Positions 10,035 through 22,994 of a DNA stretch of 64,000 nucleotides are shown here, in pieces; position 1 is the stretch's first letter, and every line of letters begins with the position of its first letter. The translations under genes were made by a program, and so were the position numbers. The DNA is taken from contig JAQFVV010006255.1 of the NCBI GenBank assembly GCA_028023455.1, forward strand, positions 7,112,501 to 7,176,500, written 5' to 3'. The notes beneath the pieces are model-generated. The model was not told the DNA's origin. It saw only the letters and a program-made list of their open reading frames with translations, and made no database searches. Source of the DNA: Epiperipatus broadwayi. Taxonomy: Eukaryota > Onychophora > Udeonychophora > Euonychophora > Peripatidae.

Positions 10035-12419
10035 AGTAGATAATAGAGTTATTTATATTTTAAAATATATGAAAAGTGTGGTAAATAATGGTTTATTTTT
10101 ATATTCAAAAGGAACATCACTGGAAAAGTGTTATGGCTAACACTCACTGGTAATTTTATTGTTTTAATATATGTTTATTTAGTTTTGTTTAATATTATTC
10201 TATTTTAAATTTAAAAAGGTAAAATAACATGGGTTGTTTTGTTTGAGAAATTATTACTCATATCTTGCAAACTACTATTTTTAATGTTATAATGAATATA
10301 TGCTTTTGAATGAAAGATGCTTATTTGGAGATTAATTATTACTACAATCATGATATTTATATTTTTAGATAATAAATTATTTTATGAAATACTTATTTAT
10401 ATGTGTTAATTTTTCTTTGCTCTGTGTGTACACTATTATCAAAGAAGTTAGCCTAGTGCATTCTAGTAGTGTTAGAGTATAAAGCCCTACTATTGGGCAT
10501 TTATTAATTTTTGTGGTGGAATTTTGTTTTAGTTCTGAGGAACATTTCAGCTGTTATGATAAAATGTTTTAAGTTATTACATCTTCAGTTTGTTACTTGG
10601 ATGTGCTTATGGTGTTTAAACCTAAGGTTTTCTCATCGAATGTAACTGTTTGGGTTCACATGGGTATTCAGACCTTATATTTTATTCCCATAGCACATAG
10701 TGTAAGTAAATCGTAGGAAGAACATAGATCACCTAGTCATGAATACAGATGTGCCATTTGATATGATTACCATGAAACTATTACATCCGGATTATTAAAA
10801 CTGCTTCTATAAAGAACCTGCTTAAAGACATCACATCTACTGTAGGAATAATAAATATTTGAGTATGGTGAGAAAAGGTATTCCATCCACATAAGCTTGT
10901 ATATGTTTACATAGATACAAAACCTAGAATTTATGAACTCTATAAGTATAAGGTTATTAGTATTATGTATGTTAGTCTAGAATCACACATAAGCAAAGTT
11001 TAATAATAAATATTTAAATATTTCCTAGTGCATAATCGTGATTTTGCTAAATAATCCTGAGATCAATGGAAACATAATTAAATTGTAATTAATTTTGAAT
11101 GATGCTTAATAATTGTTATTTTAAAAAAATAGGATTTGCTAGAAAATAGATTATAATAGGAGTAATTCCTATATGCTAATTTTAAACCAGTACATTAATG
11201 TGAGATATGACTTAAGCTATTCTTTAGTTCAGAATGCTTGTTTGTTTTTTTTTAAATATATGAAATAGTATTTTAAAATTTATATTTTAAAAGTTTAATT
11301 ATTGCCAAGTAATTAATTAATGGTAAATTAAATTGGATATATATTTAAATATTTTCTGGTTAACTCAATAAAGTAAGCATAAAACTATTATGGAAAAAGT
11401 AAAACCTGCTTTTCATTAAGGTGAGTAGTAGTTTATAAAATCACCAGAAGTATAATAATATTTTATATTGTTTGTTTTGCCTTATTTAAAAGTAAAAAAA
11501 TACAAAAAGGTATAAATTGAAATGATACCAACAGTAATTCAAATATTTGCCCACTTTGAAATACAATGTTATTAAGAAATAGTTATAGTTTATTACAACG
11601 ATTAAATAAATTCATTTTGGGATAAAGTTATGTATACCAAACTGTCATCTTGCTTATTGTATTTTAGAAAATTTGTAACTGTAAATTATTTTATTGGAAT
11701 TGTAAATTGTTACTTTAATGGAAATTACTTATATTTGTGTTGTGAAATAAAACCTGAATGTTAATTTGTAAATTTTAAATCTTATTTTTGCAAATAAATT
11801 GATGTTTGTAGAATTTAAAATTGTGTCATTTGATATTGTTTATGTTTCCGTATTTCTATTTATCACTCATCACAGCCATTGACTAAATTCACTATTCACT
11901 TTTTTACACACTTATAATATATCATTCTATTTAATTTATGCTTATGCAAATGATTATTTTTATCAAGAAGTATATGATTATTGGTTCATAAATTATCATA
12001 GATTTAGAAAACTGTTGAATAAATCCAAATTGATTTAATCATGCACAGGGGTTATCATCTTTAATGATCACATATGTTTATTTCATAGTAAATTTAAAAA
12101 TTTTTGTTGCTTATTTCAATCCAATATCCATCATTACTATTGTTATTACACTTATTTTGCATTCAAATACACAACTTAATAATATTTCAAAAAAGGCTAT
12201 ATTTGGATATCCATATGTCAATTATTTATTAAAGAAAATAATAAACTTTACTTAAATATTTGCACTATAAGATTAGTTATACTATATTTATTATATTATA
12301 GGTTAGTCTTATCATCACTGAGAGATGATATCTGAGTATTTTAATAATCCAAATTATTTTATTAGATTTCTTAAATTACAATAGAGATATTTCTTAAATT
12401 ATTCCTGAAACTCTATATG
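10035..12419. other. AT-rich sequence, no gene seen
   Basis: Long AT-rich stretch without recognisable coding sequence, tRNA or element boundary. Confidence 0.6.
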
Positions 12420-12859
12420 CTCTAAAGCAGTGGTCTTCAATAAATTTTCTTAAAGATAAGCATAATTGTTATAACTGATCAAAACAACAATGTTAAATAT
12501 ATAAGATAAAGTTTTATATATATATGGAGTTCATATAATAAAAAACTTTTTTTAAAATTTTTTTAGAAAAGTAATAAAAAATTTAATTCTATCCCCCCCC
12601 CCCCCCATAAACATCTGTGATAACTAGAAAACCAAATTAATTTATGAATGATTGATTAGATTTTTTTTTCGTTCTGTTTTCTTTCTTTTTTTAATTGGGT
12701 AAAAATGAGATGAAAAAAATAAATAAAAATTGGCTATATTAATTAAAAGTTTAAACTCTTATTATTACAAACTTTTTACTGCCCGTCTAGCACGCAGACC
12801 TGCAGAAAAGTTCCGCGGCCCGGTGCGCGGACCAAGGGTTGAAGAACACTGCTCTAAAG
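12420..12859. mobile_element. hAT-type MITE with 8-bp target duplication
   Basis: The element (12428-12851, 424 bp) begins CAGTGGTCTTCAA and ends TTGAAGAACACTG, inverted termini with one mismatch in 13. It is flanked on both sides by the identical octamer ctctaaag (12420-12427 and 12852-12859). An 8-bp duplication with CAGTG-type termini is the signature of hAT transposons. The right end has the GC-rich motif gcggcccggtgcgcggacc, common near hAT ends. The interior is AT-rich with a poly-C run (about 12594-12606) and has no transposase frame, so it is non-autonomous. Confidence 0.9.
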
Positions 12860-14800
12860 TAACTATTTTTACAGTTTGGTTATCATATTACAGAGCAAAG
12901 TTGTAATAGTTTAACTAATATTATTATTTGCATTTTTCTAAATTTTGTTTGAATTATTGGATTTCCATAAAATTGCCCTTTGTTATCCAATATCTTATAC
13001 TTTATTCCTTCTGTAATATGATATTCCTGAGATAAAAATTAAAACATGATAGTGATTTGGATCACGATTTACTTTAAATTAAAATTAGAATATAAAGTTA
13101 TTCTTATAATAAATTTTTCTATTATTATTCTTAAATGTTTAGTTGGAATATTATTTTAGCTTTATTTAAATAGGATTATTATAGCTAGTCATGGAGATAT
13201 GATTGTAATTCTTAAAGGGTTGGAATTCAATGGTATTTCTATGCAGTCAGATATGTGTCTTTGATACCTATTTGACTTTAAAGCAGTCTGTACCTCTTGG
13301 CATGAGAACACAAACTCATGATGATGATGATGATGATTGTTATTGTTATTATTATTATTCTGAGCTAGGTCATTATTTATTCATTCATCATTAATTATTT
13401 GTTAAAGCAGTTTGAGATCAGTGGTTATTATCATTTGATTATTGCTTTCGCACCCACTTTTGTTGTGCCCTGTTCCCCTGGTAGGTTACAGTATATATTT
13501 ATGTGTTACAAGGGAAATCGCTTGTACCACCCATATTTAATTGGTAATTGCCTCACTAATGTAAATAATAAACTTTTATTCACAATTATAATAACTTTGT
13601 CGATATTGTCTGTTTTCTTATATATATAAACCTGATCATCACCTGTCAGAATTTCTTTATTGAGTCTCAGTTCTACCTGACCACTGATCATACATTAAAG
13701 AATTAACTCTCATGAGGTTTGAGGAGTAAGTCACTTGGTAGTAATCCAGAGGGGTTGGCAAGGTTTGAACCCCTTTACCTATACCTCTTAGTTACATTAA
13801 AGCAGCTCTATTTTTCTTACTGTTACAATATATTGTGCCCATTTCAATTTAGCCTATGGCTAAAGTTGAGTAATGTGCATAAAATAAAAATACAAAAAAA
13901 AAAAATCATCACATTTTCTTATATAGGAAAGGAAGCTGTAAATCACTCAAGTTTAAACCCTACAGGATCAAGTTTCCATAAGCCTAGGACAGAAAGAGTG
14001 TGGGGGAAATATTTATTTTATTTGTTTGTTTGTGTTGATATAATCCAAAAAGAATAGTCCAGGCCTTGAATTATTCAATAGTTATTTTAAGAGTAAGATT
14101 ATAACACATATAGACAGTTGTCTGTGGACACAAACTATTCAGTTTGTCATTTTCATATTTTTGAATATTAACTTTCTTCAAAATTAATCTACACTTGCTA
14201 AATTCTGCTACTTTTCTTCTCTATTTCTATTTTTTTTTCTATGGTGATAATTTAAATTTAATAGTGCTAATAATTTAATTTTGAATATTGACTTGTGGAA
14301 AGCATTCAGATTATTTTTAATAGGCCAGATACCTGAGATGGCAAGTTTAAGAGTTTATGAGTTCATAATTTATTATTGTGATGAGTTTTACCATCTTTTC
14401 TTTTCCCTGTGAGTCATTTATGGAATCTATTTGGTAAAACACCATTTCAAATTAGTTACAAGTAAAAACCCACATATTTTATTTTAATCATAATATATAT
14501 ATATATAAATTTTAAGGATATGAAATAAAATTCTTGAATGAAACATTAATATAAGTGAAAATAGGATTAATAAAGTTGCATTTGCTGATATCATTCTAAA
14601 ACATTGGTTCAAATCACTAGAATATTCTCTTATTAATGAGAATCATATCATAATTAACATGGCTGAGCTAAAATATATTCTAGTCTTTGGGATGTTTCCA
14701 TGGGACATCAATCCAACTACACATAATAGGCAAATAACATATATTAGCTAATATGTTAATCTATTACAATTTTATTTTAAAAACTAAGGCATAAGAGGAA
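12860..14800. other. AT-rich sequence with microsatellites and a possible repeat remnant
   Basis: Contains (ATG)n followed by (ATT)n at about 13317-13363. Around 13715-13790 is a slightly GC-richer piece with ggtttgaacccc, which resembles a B-box/T-arm, but no tRNA fold is evident. No supported coding gene. Confidence 0.5.
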
Positions 14801-14809
14801 TTGGATAGA

Positions 14810-15570
14810 CTATGAAATGATAGGGTTATTGAACCAACACCACATTCAAAATGGGATAAATTCATAATGCTCATTATTAGAAGCAATAGAAAGAGCTACA
14901 TTTGTGGAAATTATTGATGAGCTATTAATAAAGCATTGCCACTTTCAATAAGATTTTCTCTATTTTAGTTTATGAGAAAGTATTCATGAAAACTGATCTC
15001 AGCTACACTTCTCTCTCTGTAGATGATGAAGCTACCAGGGTAGTATCTAAAATTATTCTTAAAAGCCTATATAAGATTAAGAGACTAGCTTTTAGTATTT
15101 CTGTGAATCCAATTATCTTTCAGCAGATAATTTATCAACTCACTGATAGAATATCAGATATATTTTATTTTGATAACTTTTTAGTAGTGATCAAAAGTCA
15201 CATAAAACATTTGGAAAATACCAAATTTAAAGAAATAAGCATAAAATAAAAAATTCCGAGAAAATGTATATTTGAAAAAAAAAAAAGAAATAAAAATTTG
15301 TGTTAAATATGGTTAAGTTTTTTACTAATAAGAAGGTATGTTAATGGATTTAGTCAGAGTCAAAACCCATAACTGCAATAGAATACAATCAATACTGTGA
15401 AAGATGGTTGTCTTGAAGGTTCACTTATCTTCTAAATCTGTACAAAGAATATACACTTCAGTGAGAGAAATAGCCAGGCCTCTAACTATGTGGTACAATT
15501 TACCCAGAGCATGAGCAATTTAGAGGAAGATTCAGCCTAGGTATAAAAATGCTGCAGTCAGATTGCCACT
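14810..15570 (+). pseudogene. Decayed Gypsy-type reverse transcriptase fragment
   Basis: An open frame at 14986-15249 gives MKTDLSYTSLSVDD, then LYKIKRLAFSISVNP and IFQQIIYQLTDRISD. This is the conserved palm region of Gypsy-type reverse transcriptase (the DLxxxYLxLxxDD and GLYxxxRLPFGIxxAPxxFQ blocks). The catalytic YxDD box is altered to YFDN. Downstream, in several broken frames, come a segment resembling the thumb/connection (KPITAIEYNQ, near 15370) and an EHEQF motif near 15510 like the start of RNase H. Upstream sequence from about 14810 also reads as worn pol. No LTRs were found. Confidence 0.7.
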
Positions 15571-16284
15571 CAATCTAAGATATCATATTTGAATGAAGTA
15601 TATATAAATCCAACTCCAACACAGAGATTAAGTAAGGTAACACATACATTAAATCTGTAAATGCATATATATATATATATATATATATATTATGACTTGC
15701 AGATAGTGTTCAATCTTAGTAGCAGCTATCAAGATATCAGCAGAAGTGGATCAGGAGTGGACAAGAGTTAAATACACAACAGTGTTCAAGAATAAAGACA
15801 ATATATAATGGTAAACTTATTATCATGTGGAAGTCAAATCACTGAGCCAAAATGACATATGATAAGAAGTAATGCACCAGATTGATGTAGTCTAGAGTGG
15901 ATAGATTACATCTTGACAATCATCTGTTTTGTAAGCAAAAAACTGAGGAGTGACAATGGAACCACAAATTGCATATTCTTGAAATAACCTTAATGTAAAT
16001 ATGAATAATAAATACCTTAAATTATAAATGGAGTTTGTACTATAAATATTAAGTCACAGAACACAACAGACAATGCCATCATGGGAAGAAAGGATATAAA
16101 AGCCAAGTAAAAACCAAGAGAATTGAAAAAGTCACGGTATCAAAGGACATGAGCAAGTGGTAAGATCACATCCAAAGAACAAGAAACAGAGCCACCTGAA
16201 TCAAGAAATGAGTCAGAAGAAAAAGAAGCCATTGTAAAAAAAAAATTATTTTTTGTTAGGCTAGTAAGGGTAAAAATAGTTAAT

Positions 16285-16505
16285 AAATGTAATATAGAAA
16301 AATTTGAGCAGAGTCAAACTGAATTATGGAAACAATACATAGAGATTTAAATTTTTGATTATACAAATGAGGTTAAGTCAGAATTAAAATTAGTAATGTT
16401 TATCAGTTTGTGTGGAGCAGCCACATATAGAATTTTAGTAGCTCAGGCAGCCTTCATGGAAATAGCAGACATAACATTGTTAATAGGCAATAAACAATAT
16501 CTTTT
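16285..16505 (+). pseudogene. Decayed gag fragment
   Basis: With one stop, the plus strand reads FEQSQTELWKQYIEI and then SELKLVMFISLCGAATYRIL. This matches the pattern of Gypsy-type gag N-termini (a W...YIxxxxxYF segment followed by KxxxxLxxxCGAxTYxxL). It is also similar in layout to the gag of the element at 1872. It lies downstream of pol-like sequence, so it probably belongs to another insertion or a rearranged copy. Confidence 0.6.
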
Positions 16506-16509
16506 TTAT

Positions 16510-18729
16510 AAATTTTATCTTTAATTTCTTTGACATAGTGACAATTTTTCCAGTCACTGCTTAAACACATAAATGCCAGACTCTGTTCTATTTTCTTTTC
16601 TTCAATCCTCTCCACCATTTGATTGGAACATCTTCTTCATAAACTTACATAAGTATGAGTTTTATAAATGAGTTCTCCATTATTTTTACTATTCTATAGT
16701 AAATTGTTCTACTGCACGTATTATATCATCAGTAATCCAACCATGGAACTAATAAATACTATGGTGAACATTTCAAATGCAAGCTGCTAAATAAAATGGC
16801 ATTGACAACTTAAATTTTGAAAACTAATAATCATTTATTCAACAACTAAAATTAGCTTACACATATATATACACATACACACAAAGTTAACAATTACTAT
16901 TGTAGAAAATATTCATATTCCAGCTAAGCATATACAAAATACACAGATAAAAGTAACTTAGCAACTAATACATATGATATGAATCCTAACAAAACAATCA
17001 ATTTATAATGACTTATTAAGATAAGCCTTTTATATTTTCTTTTGTGTTCAACATTTCAAAAATTTTCAGTTTTTCTATGCTAAATTTCACTTGCTGATCA
17101 CCATAAAAAAATGGGGATTTTCTTCTTCCAGTTCAATGTTCTGTTTTCAAAATTATGATAGGAGCACACACAATTTCCTTAAGTGTTATAGTTCATTCTG
17201 GGTTATGGCATTAGAATCGAGCACAAGCAGTTTCAGAAGTAGGCTACATAATTATGGTTAGTTACCACATTTTAGATTAAATAGCAATGCACTGTCTGCT
17301 TAAAGCAAATGATCTGTTTATAGCAAAGATTTATTTTAGCCAATCCAGCAACATATTTTTTTTCCAACTATGATACATTTTTAGCCATGATTATAATTCA
17401 CAAAAATGAAAAGTTTAAACTACTCTTTTCAATAATCAAAGCTAAAACTCTCTAAGTCCAAACTAATAAAAAAATGTGACCTCTTTCTTTTATTCTGTTT
17501 TTATCAATTGTTTTACTTTCTTTATAATTAAAAATATACAATAGATCAGTAATTAAACTATAGAATAAATTGCAGACTTCTTATCTTTTAGTTACTATTT
17601 CTAATCAGACGTGTAGATTCATTTTTGTTATCAGACAATGGATACATGAATATCGAATAAAGATGAATGAATGTGAAAGAATGAATCTATAAAACTTAAT
17701 TTCAAACATATAGTCTTCCTAAAATCTAGCAAAACATGTTATCTTGTACCTTAAATCCCCTATTTTCTGTTTTCTTAAGTCTTATTTTAAAAAAAAAAGA
17801 TTGTAAGACAATTTTTTAGTTAAATATAATTATATATTTTACTTTTTAACATAGTTTCCTTTTTTATTTATCAATATATAAATTGAACTATTCAAAATAT
17901 CTTTTCTGATTCTTTAAAAAAAAAAATGAATGCTAATAATTCAGAATTTATTTCTTAAATACAAATTTCATTTTTTTTCCATTCTATGCAAAAACAAAAT
18001 TTTACAACTTGAAAACTAAAACCTATCCTCAAATTAAGAAATTAAAAATACATCAATATGGGATTCTGAAATTCAACAACTATGTTTAAATATTATGCTT
18101 TTACATAAAACTATACACTTATTTATTAAAGAATTTTTAGCTTTAGAAACATTTTATTCATTTTGAATTTAATATATTTAACTCAAGTACTTGTTAATTA
18201 TATAATTATATGTAATCATCATCTATAAGGTAACTTCTGATTTGATTTTAGGTTTCCAATTATTTTAAATATAGCAATTATTTATTTATTAACTATAAAT
18301 TATACTGAACTCTTTGTGATTTTGAAAGAGTCGATCACTCGATGTGTTTGTATTATCATAATATATTTACATTATTTTATTTATTATATTATTACATGCA
18401 GTAATGTTTTTGAAATTATAATTTATCAATTAGACTTTATTATAAATTTATCTATCAACAAATATCTATATTTTCAATATGCATATTCTATGAGGACATT
18501 TAACATTTTCAAAAGTGCTAAGCTTCAATAATAGAGAATGTGTCAGCACATATATTTATAACTTAAGTAGTGTAAGAAAAGTTTTTTAATTTTATACATT
18601 ATTTTTAATACAAGTATTATTCCCAACAATTAATTATTTTTTTCAAATAATTTTTTTATTGAAATAAATTGAAAATATTTAAATCTTAATAAAATAACAG
18701 TAGTAATAAAATGCATATACAATACTTAC
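16510..18729. other. AT-rich sequence; further exons of the DHHC gene not found
   Basis: On the minus strand this lies downstream of the DHHC exon at 18730-18845, so C-terminal exons could be here or further left. I searched by eye for the expected following transmembrane helix and TTYEY-type motif and did not find them. Confidence 0.4.
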
Positions 18730-18845
18730 CTAAGTAAGGCTGTAAATATGTTTTTCTTGTAAAATATGATATTACTTCAAACATTCCAGTAATAAATACA
18801 ATTAAAGTTCCAGCAAGCCCTGAAGCAATACATATAATAAAGGCT
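18730..18845 (-). CDS. DHHC palmitoyltransferase, exon after the catalytic exon (partial gene)
   Basis: A 116-bp exon bounded by a TTTTAG acceptor and a TTAG/GTAAGT donor on the minus strand. It joins in phase to the exon at 22995-23096: the split codon AG|A gives arginine, producing NYR followed by AFIICIASGLAGTLIVF. In ZDHHC1/ZDHHC11 proteins the same position, directly after the NY of the catalytic domain, begins the third transmembrane helix with a similar start. The exon encodes about 20 hydrophobic residues, then a more polar stretch (SYFTRKTYLQPYL). Correct phase, correct splice sites and correct protein order make it a convincing second exon. Confidence 0.82.
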
Positions 18846-20799
18846 CTAAAATGAACAAAAAATATAATATAATACTTTGAAGTGATTATTTTTTGACTAA
18901 ATATGATATATATATACTCACACATGCACGATCTTTCTATATATTTCTGTACAACCACATTCATTAGAATGAGATAGATTGAATTATTATATATTAATCC
19001 ATTAAAAAAATACAATATTCATTCCACAAATTTTCTGTTCCAGGCAAAATTTATAGCAAAAGTAATAACAATTTAGGTTATGTGAAATATGAATATTGAA
19101 TGTAATACAATTATGGTGATAAGATAATCACTTTATTGAATCTAATAGTATAATTTGATTCTATTATTTAGTTACTCTATTATAGTATTCTATTACCTAG
19201 GTATCTTATCTGATTTCAGGAACAATACTTAACATATACAACAAAAATAAGGCAATTTCAAAGTGAATCCGCTACAATTTAAGTGAAAAATCAGATACAA
19301 TCTGATTATGTACATTCTTGTGTTTACAGCTTAGTATTTTCATTGATTACTATGTATTAATATCTGATAGTGATTTTTCTAAGATGAAAATATAACTGAT
19401 ATTTCCACATATTAAAATATTTATATCTGTTAAAAATTATTAATTTATATACATATAATCCACAAATCTTTTACAGCATCTTAATTCAAATATTCTTTTT
19501 TCCATGTGTCAACTTTTCATAGCCATAAAGTGATTATAAAACAATTCTGATTTTTATTTTCACAGATATGTCTTGGAAAATGTTTTTGTTCAAATTTTTC
19601 TTGTAACTTCCTAGCATTTATTTGTAATAAATAAGTTGATTGATGAATTATTTGCAATTGAAAAATGGTTGAATGAAGCAAAAATATTGATGACTAATGT
19701 AAAAATCAGCTGCTGCTCTTATAGTCATACTGGGTTTTTTGTTTTCATATTTAATTTTAATCTCATCTTTTCATTCAATTCTTTAACTGTCATAACAAAT
19801 GCTTTTAAATTTTTTCTAATTTTGGCTATAAGTCTAGTGCCATCCATATCTAAAATTATTGTTTTTTACCCCCAAATCATATTTGTTTTCATACAATTTC
19901 AATTTCACCATTACATAATTAGTATACAAAGTGAATATAATAAAATAAAGAATTCTTTCTGTTTATTGAAAGTAAAACTAGCTTCTTTCACTCTAGCCTA
20001 TTTTATCTTATAGTTTTATATAGAGGTTCATTATAAGTTCCATAAATATTACTATACCAATTTCCTCAAAAACAGTGCATAATTTAGCATAGCCAAATAA
20101 AGAACAGTTATAATATTCACTATTAAAACACATGACAATTTTCTTTTCTAGTATTTTCAGATATCAAGCAAATGTCAGCAATGATGTGTTTTATTATATG
20201 ACCTAAGCAAATATACCAGATAATCTTTTTCAATATAAACGTTAAATAAAGATGAATGATTTTCAAATAATCCTACTATTTAGAGATACATATAATAATT
20301 TTCACAATCTGTCAAGACTCCTTTCATTTATATAGGAATACAATTTCTTGCAATTAGTAGATCATTGCATAGTTTTTGAATTAAGTGATATAATTGGGTC
20401 AGAACTTTTAGTGATATTTCTTTTTCAAGAATTCTTTGATTGTTTATCTTATGTAAAAAAATTTGATGCAATGCCATAAATTTTTGAAGCCTGTCTTTGG
20501 ATAATAACCATAATATTCAATTGAAGTTTGTATTCTGTTATTGAGGTGTCTCTATATATTTGATTTTACAAGTGTTTTGGTGAAAGTACTTAGTAATACA
20601 GATCTTATATACATTTTATCAATCTTTGTATGAAACTTTGTTACTACAAATAATAACTATCTATTGCTATTTTTAGCCAATTCTTCTCAGCTAAACCTGC
20701 CTTTTGTTTATCACAATTCCCTGAAAGATTGCTACTGTTTTTCAAACTGTTTTTATATTTTGAATATTTCTATACTACTGCTTACTATAATACTTCTTA

Positions 20800-21102
20800 A
20801 TACCAATAAGCCAATAAGCTAATGCACATGTGCTTTATAGATGTCACTATATAAATGAGTACTCCCACTTTTTCAAACACAAGATAAAGTCTTTGGGAAA
20901 AGATAGAATGAATCCATCTATCTTTTCAAGCTTGGGTCGAAAAGATAGATGGATTCATTCTATCTTTTCCCAAAGACTTTATCTTGTGTTTGAAAAAGTG
21001 GGAGTATTCATTTATATAGTGACATCTACAAAGCACATGTGCATTAGCTTATTGGTATTACAGTTTATAAAAAATCTCGCTATATAAAATAAATGTCTTG
21101 TT
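20800..21102. repeat. Long near-perfect inverted repeat (hairpin) flanked by 14-bp direct repeats
   Basis: The left arm at about 20799-20927 pairs with the right arm at 20939-21059 around an 11-base spacer (aagcttgggtc). The arms agree at 119 of 121 aligned positions; the left arm also has an 8-base duplication (ccaataag). The inner part of each arm has its own small palindrome (aaaagataga...tctatctttt). The whole insert, including a 43-base AT-rich tail right of the arm, is bracketed by tataatacttctta at 20786-20799 and 21103-21116, which looks like a target-site duplication. No open frame is meaningful. Transcribed, it would form a very stable 120-bp stem. Confidence 0.92.
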
Positions 21103-22435
21103 TATAATACTTCTTATAAATTAATGATAATATTTACACCAGGTTATAACAAAGAAAATATTTAAAATGTTCTTTCCTGACTGCTTTTTGAAAATTTCTA
21201 TTCAGTTTCCTTAAATTATGTTTTTTTCTTCTTTTCATCTTGATTTCTTTCTTTTTTTTAACTTATCACTATGTATTATAATTTATATTTTTATTTTCTG
21301 GTTATTTCATTTTAGTTAAACTTTTCTCTAACATAACTGTAATTACTTATTTCACTTCTGTTAAACAGTTCTTCTGATTCACTATCATTTACTACTAAAA
21401 CATCCAAATGATTTCTGATGTTATCTACAAAAGAAATTGGTATAATCTCTATGTTATATCTATAAAATTTATGGACAAACTTAATGGCTTTTTTAAATCT
21501 CATCTTTATTGAAAGTTTAGATAAGAAATTGATGATCAAATAAGCACACTTCTGGACATATATTTGTTATCTATATTAAAACTACCAACACATTTAAAAA
21601 CTAAAGTACCCAAAATGTAATGTTTATTGGATTCTTGTCAATTTCATGTGATTATGGATATGAATATAATCATTGCTTCAATTATCTAAAAAAATGTATT
21701 GTAATTATAATAAAAAAAAAGTTTGAATTCATTTTTTGCTTCCAAATCTAACTCAAACAGCATATAATGTCTTTCTATTCTTAACAAGACATTCCAGTTC
21801 AATGATAACTAGAAATATATTTTGTCTGAAAAATTTATCAATTTTAAATTGAACTTGATTGTAAATGTTTTTACTTTGTTCATTTAGTCAACTTGTTGAG
21901 ATGTAAATTTATATTATAGTAAAGCTGAATCAGAATCCATAATATCAAATTCAAATAAAAGACTATTCATAGAATTATATCTACTGATAGCTTTTACAAT
22001 ATCCTTACCATCAATGAATGCCTCTTATTTCTTCTTTGTTATTCATGGCCTGAAGAACAGAGAATACACTTTCTTGAATAAAAATGTCCAAGCTCAATAT
22101 ATTAAACTTTTCTAATTCCTATGTTGTTATTTGCCAATAATTAAGCAATCCATAATAAATAAGCAATCCATTTTCACATTTACTATATTATCTTTTCTTG
22201 GTTCAAATTTCATGTACTTCTCTTTCCAGACTTTGAATTTTCATTTCCTATATAGTAATATTAACAACTAAATATCCCAATAAAAGGCTTTTACTACCAT
22301 ACTAGCTAATATAAAGATCAATAACTTTAGGCAAAAATTTTGACAGCAAACGTTGCAAGAAATAAAATTAAAATGTTTTGAAAGAAATAACTATATTTAA
22401 ATATCTCAGTTTTGAACTATTTATACTACAGATAA

Positions 22436-22672
22436 GTAATATATAGGGTATATGAGCACAGACTTTCACATGCCCTACCACTCTCCACACTATCTCATAA
22501 CACTGATACACTTGATCACATATATGTCGAAAAGATAAATAATCACCAATATATGTATTTCATGCTAAACCAGCAATCATCAGTTGGTCCAGATTACCAT
22601 CTCTACACATATATGCCATAAGTGCTCAGATACATATTAAGAAAGTCTGTGCTCATATACCCTATATATTAC
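22436..22672. mobile_element. MITE/foldback element, copy a (32-bp perfect terminal inverted repeats)
   Basis: The first 32 bases (starting gtaatatatagggtatatga) are the exact reverse complement of the last 32 (22641-22672). The interior shares sequence with copies at 24181-24396 (inverse), 47482-47640 and 63106-63426, for example CACACTATCTCATA, TTGATCACA and AAATAATCACCAATAT. There is no coding capacity. It lies inside the DHHC gene intron. Confidence 0.85.
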
Positions 22673-22994
22673 ATATATAGACATAGGTGTATAATAAGCC
22701 TGTGTGTTTCAGTTACTATAGATAAGAATTTAAAAAAAATTTTTTTAGAAAAATAAAAAATATGTTTAAATGCTTAGTATATACAATTATAGTTTCAAGA
22801 ACAAAATGTTTTTATGGACAGAAAGAATACAATTTATAGGACAAATATTTCCAAACATTATGGTTGATAGAATAAAATAGTGAATGAAATAATTTTTTTA
22901 TTAAAAACCAAATGAAGTATTATAATAATTAAACCATGCTTAATACAAAACAAAAGTAAAAAAAAAAAAAGTGATAAAAATAATTAAAAAGTAC

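Larger units (their letters stand above)
18846..22994 (-). other. Intron of the DHHC gene (4,149 bp)
   Basis: The intron runs from the donor after 22995 (AG/GTACTT on the minus strand) to the acceptor before 18845. It is AT-rich and hosts two structured insertions: the hairpin element at 20800-21102 and the MITE at 22436-22672. No coding sequence is convincing within it. Confidence 0.75.

Noticed and set aside
13715-13790. tRNA gene suggested by ggtttgaacccc
   Set aside because: No acceptor, D or anticodon stem can be drawn around it.
15664-15690. (AT)n run as a functional element
   Set aside because: Simple microsatellite, one of many (also 23101-23121, 49178-49190).
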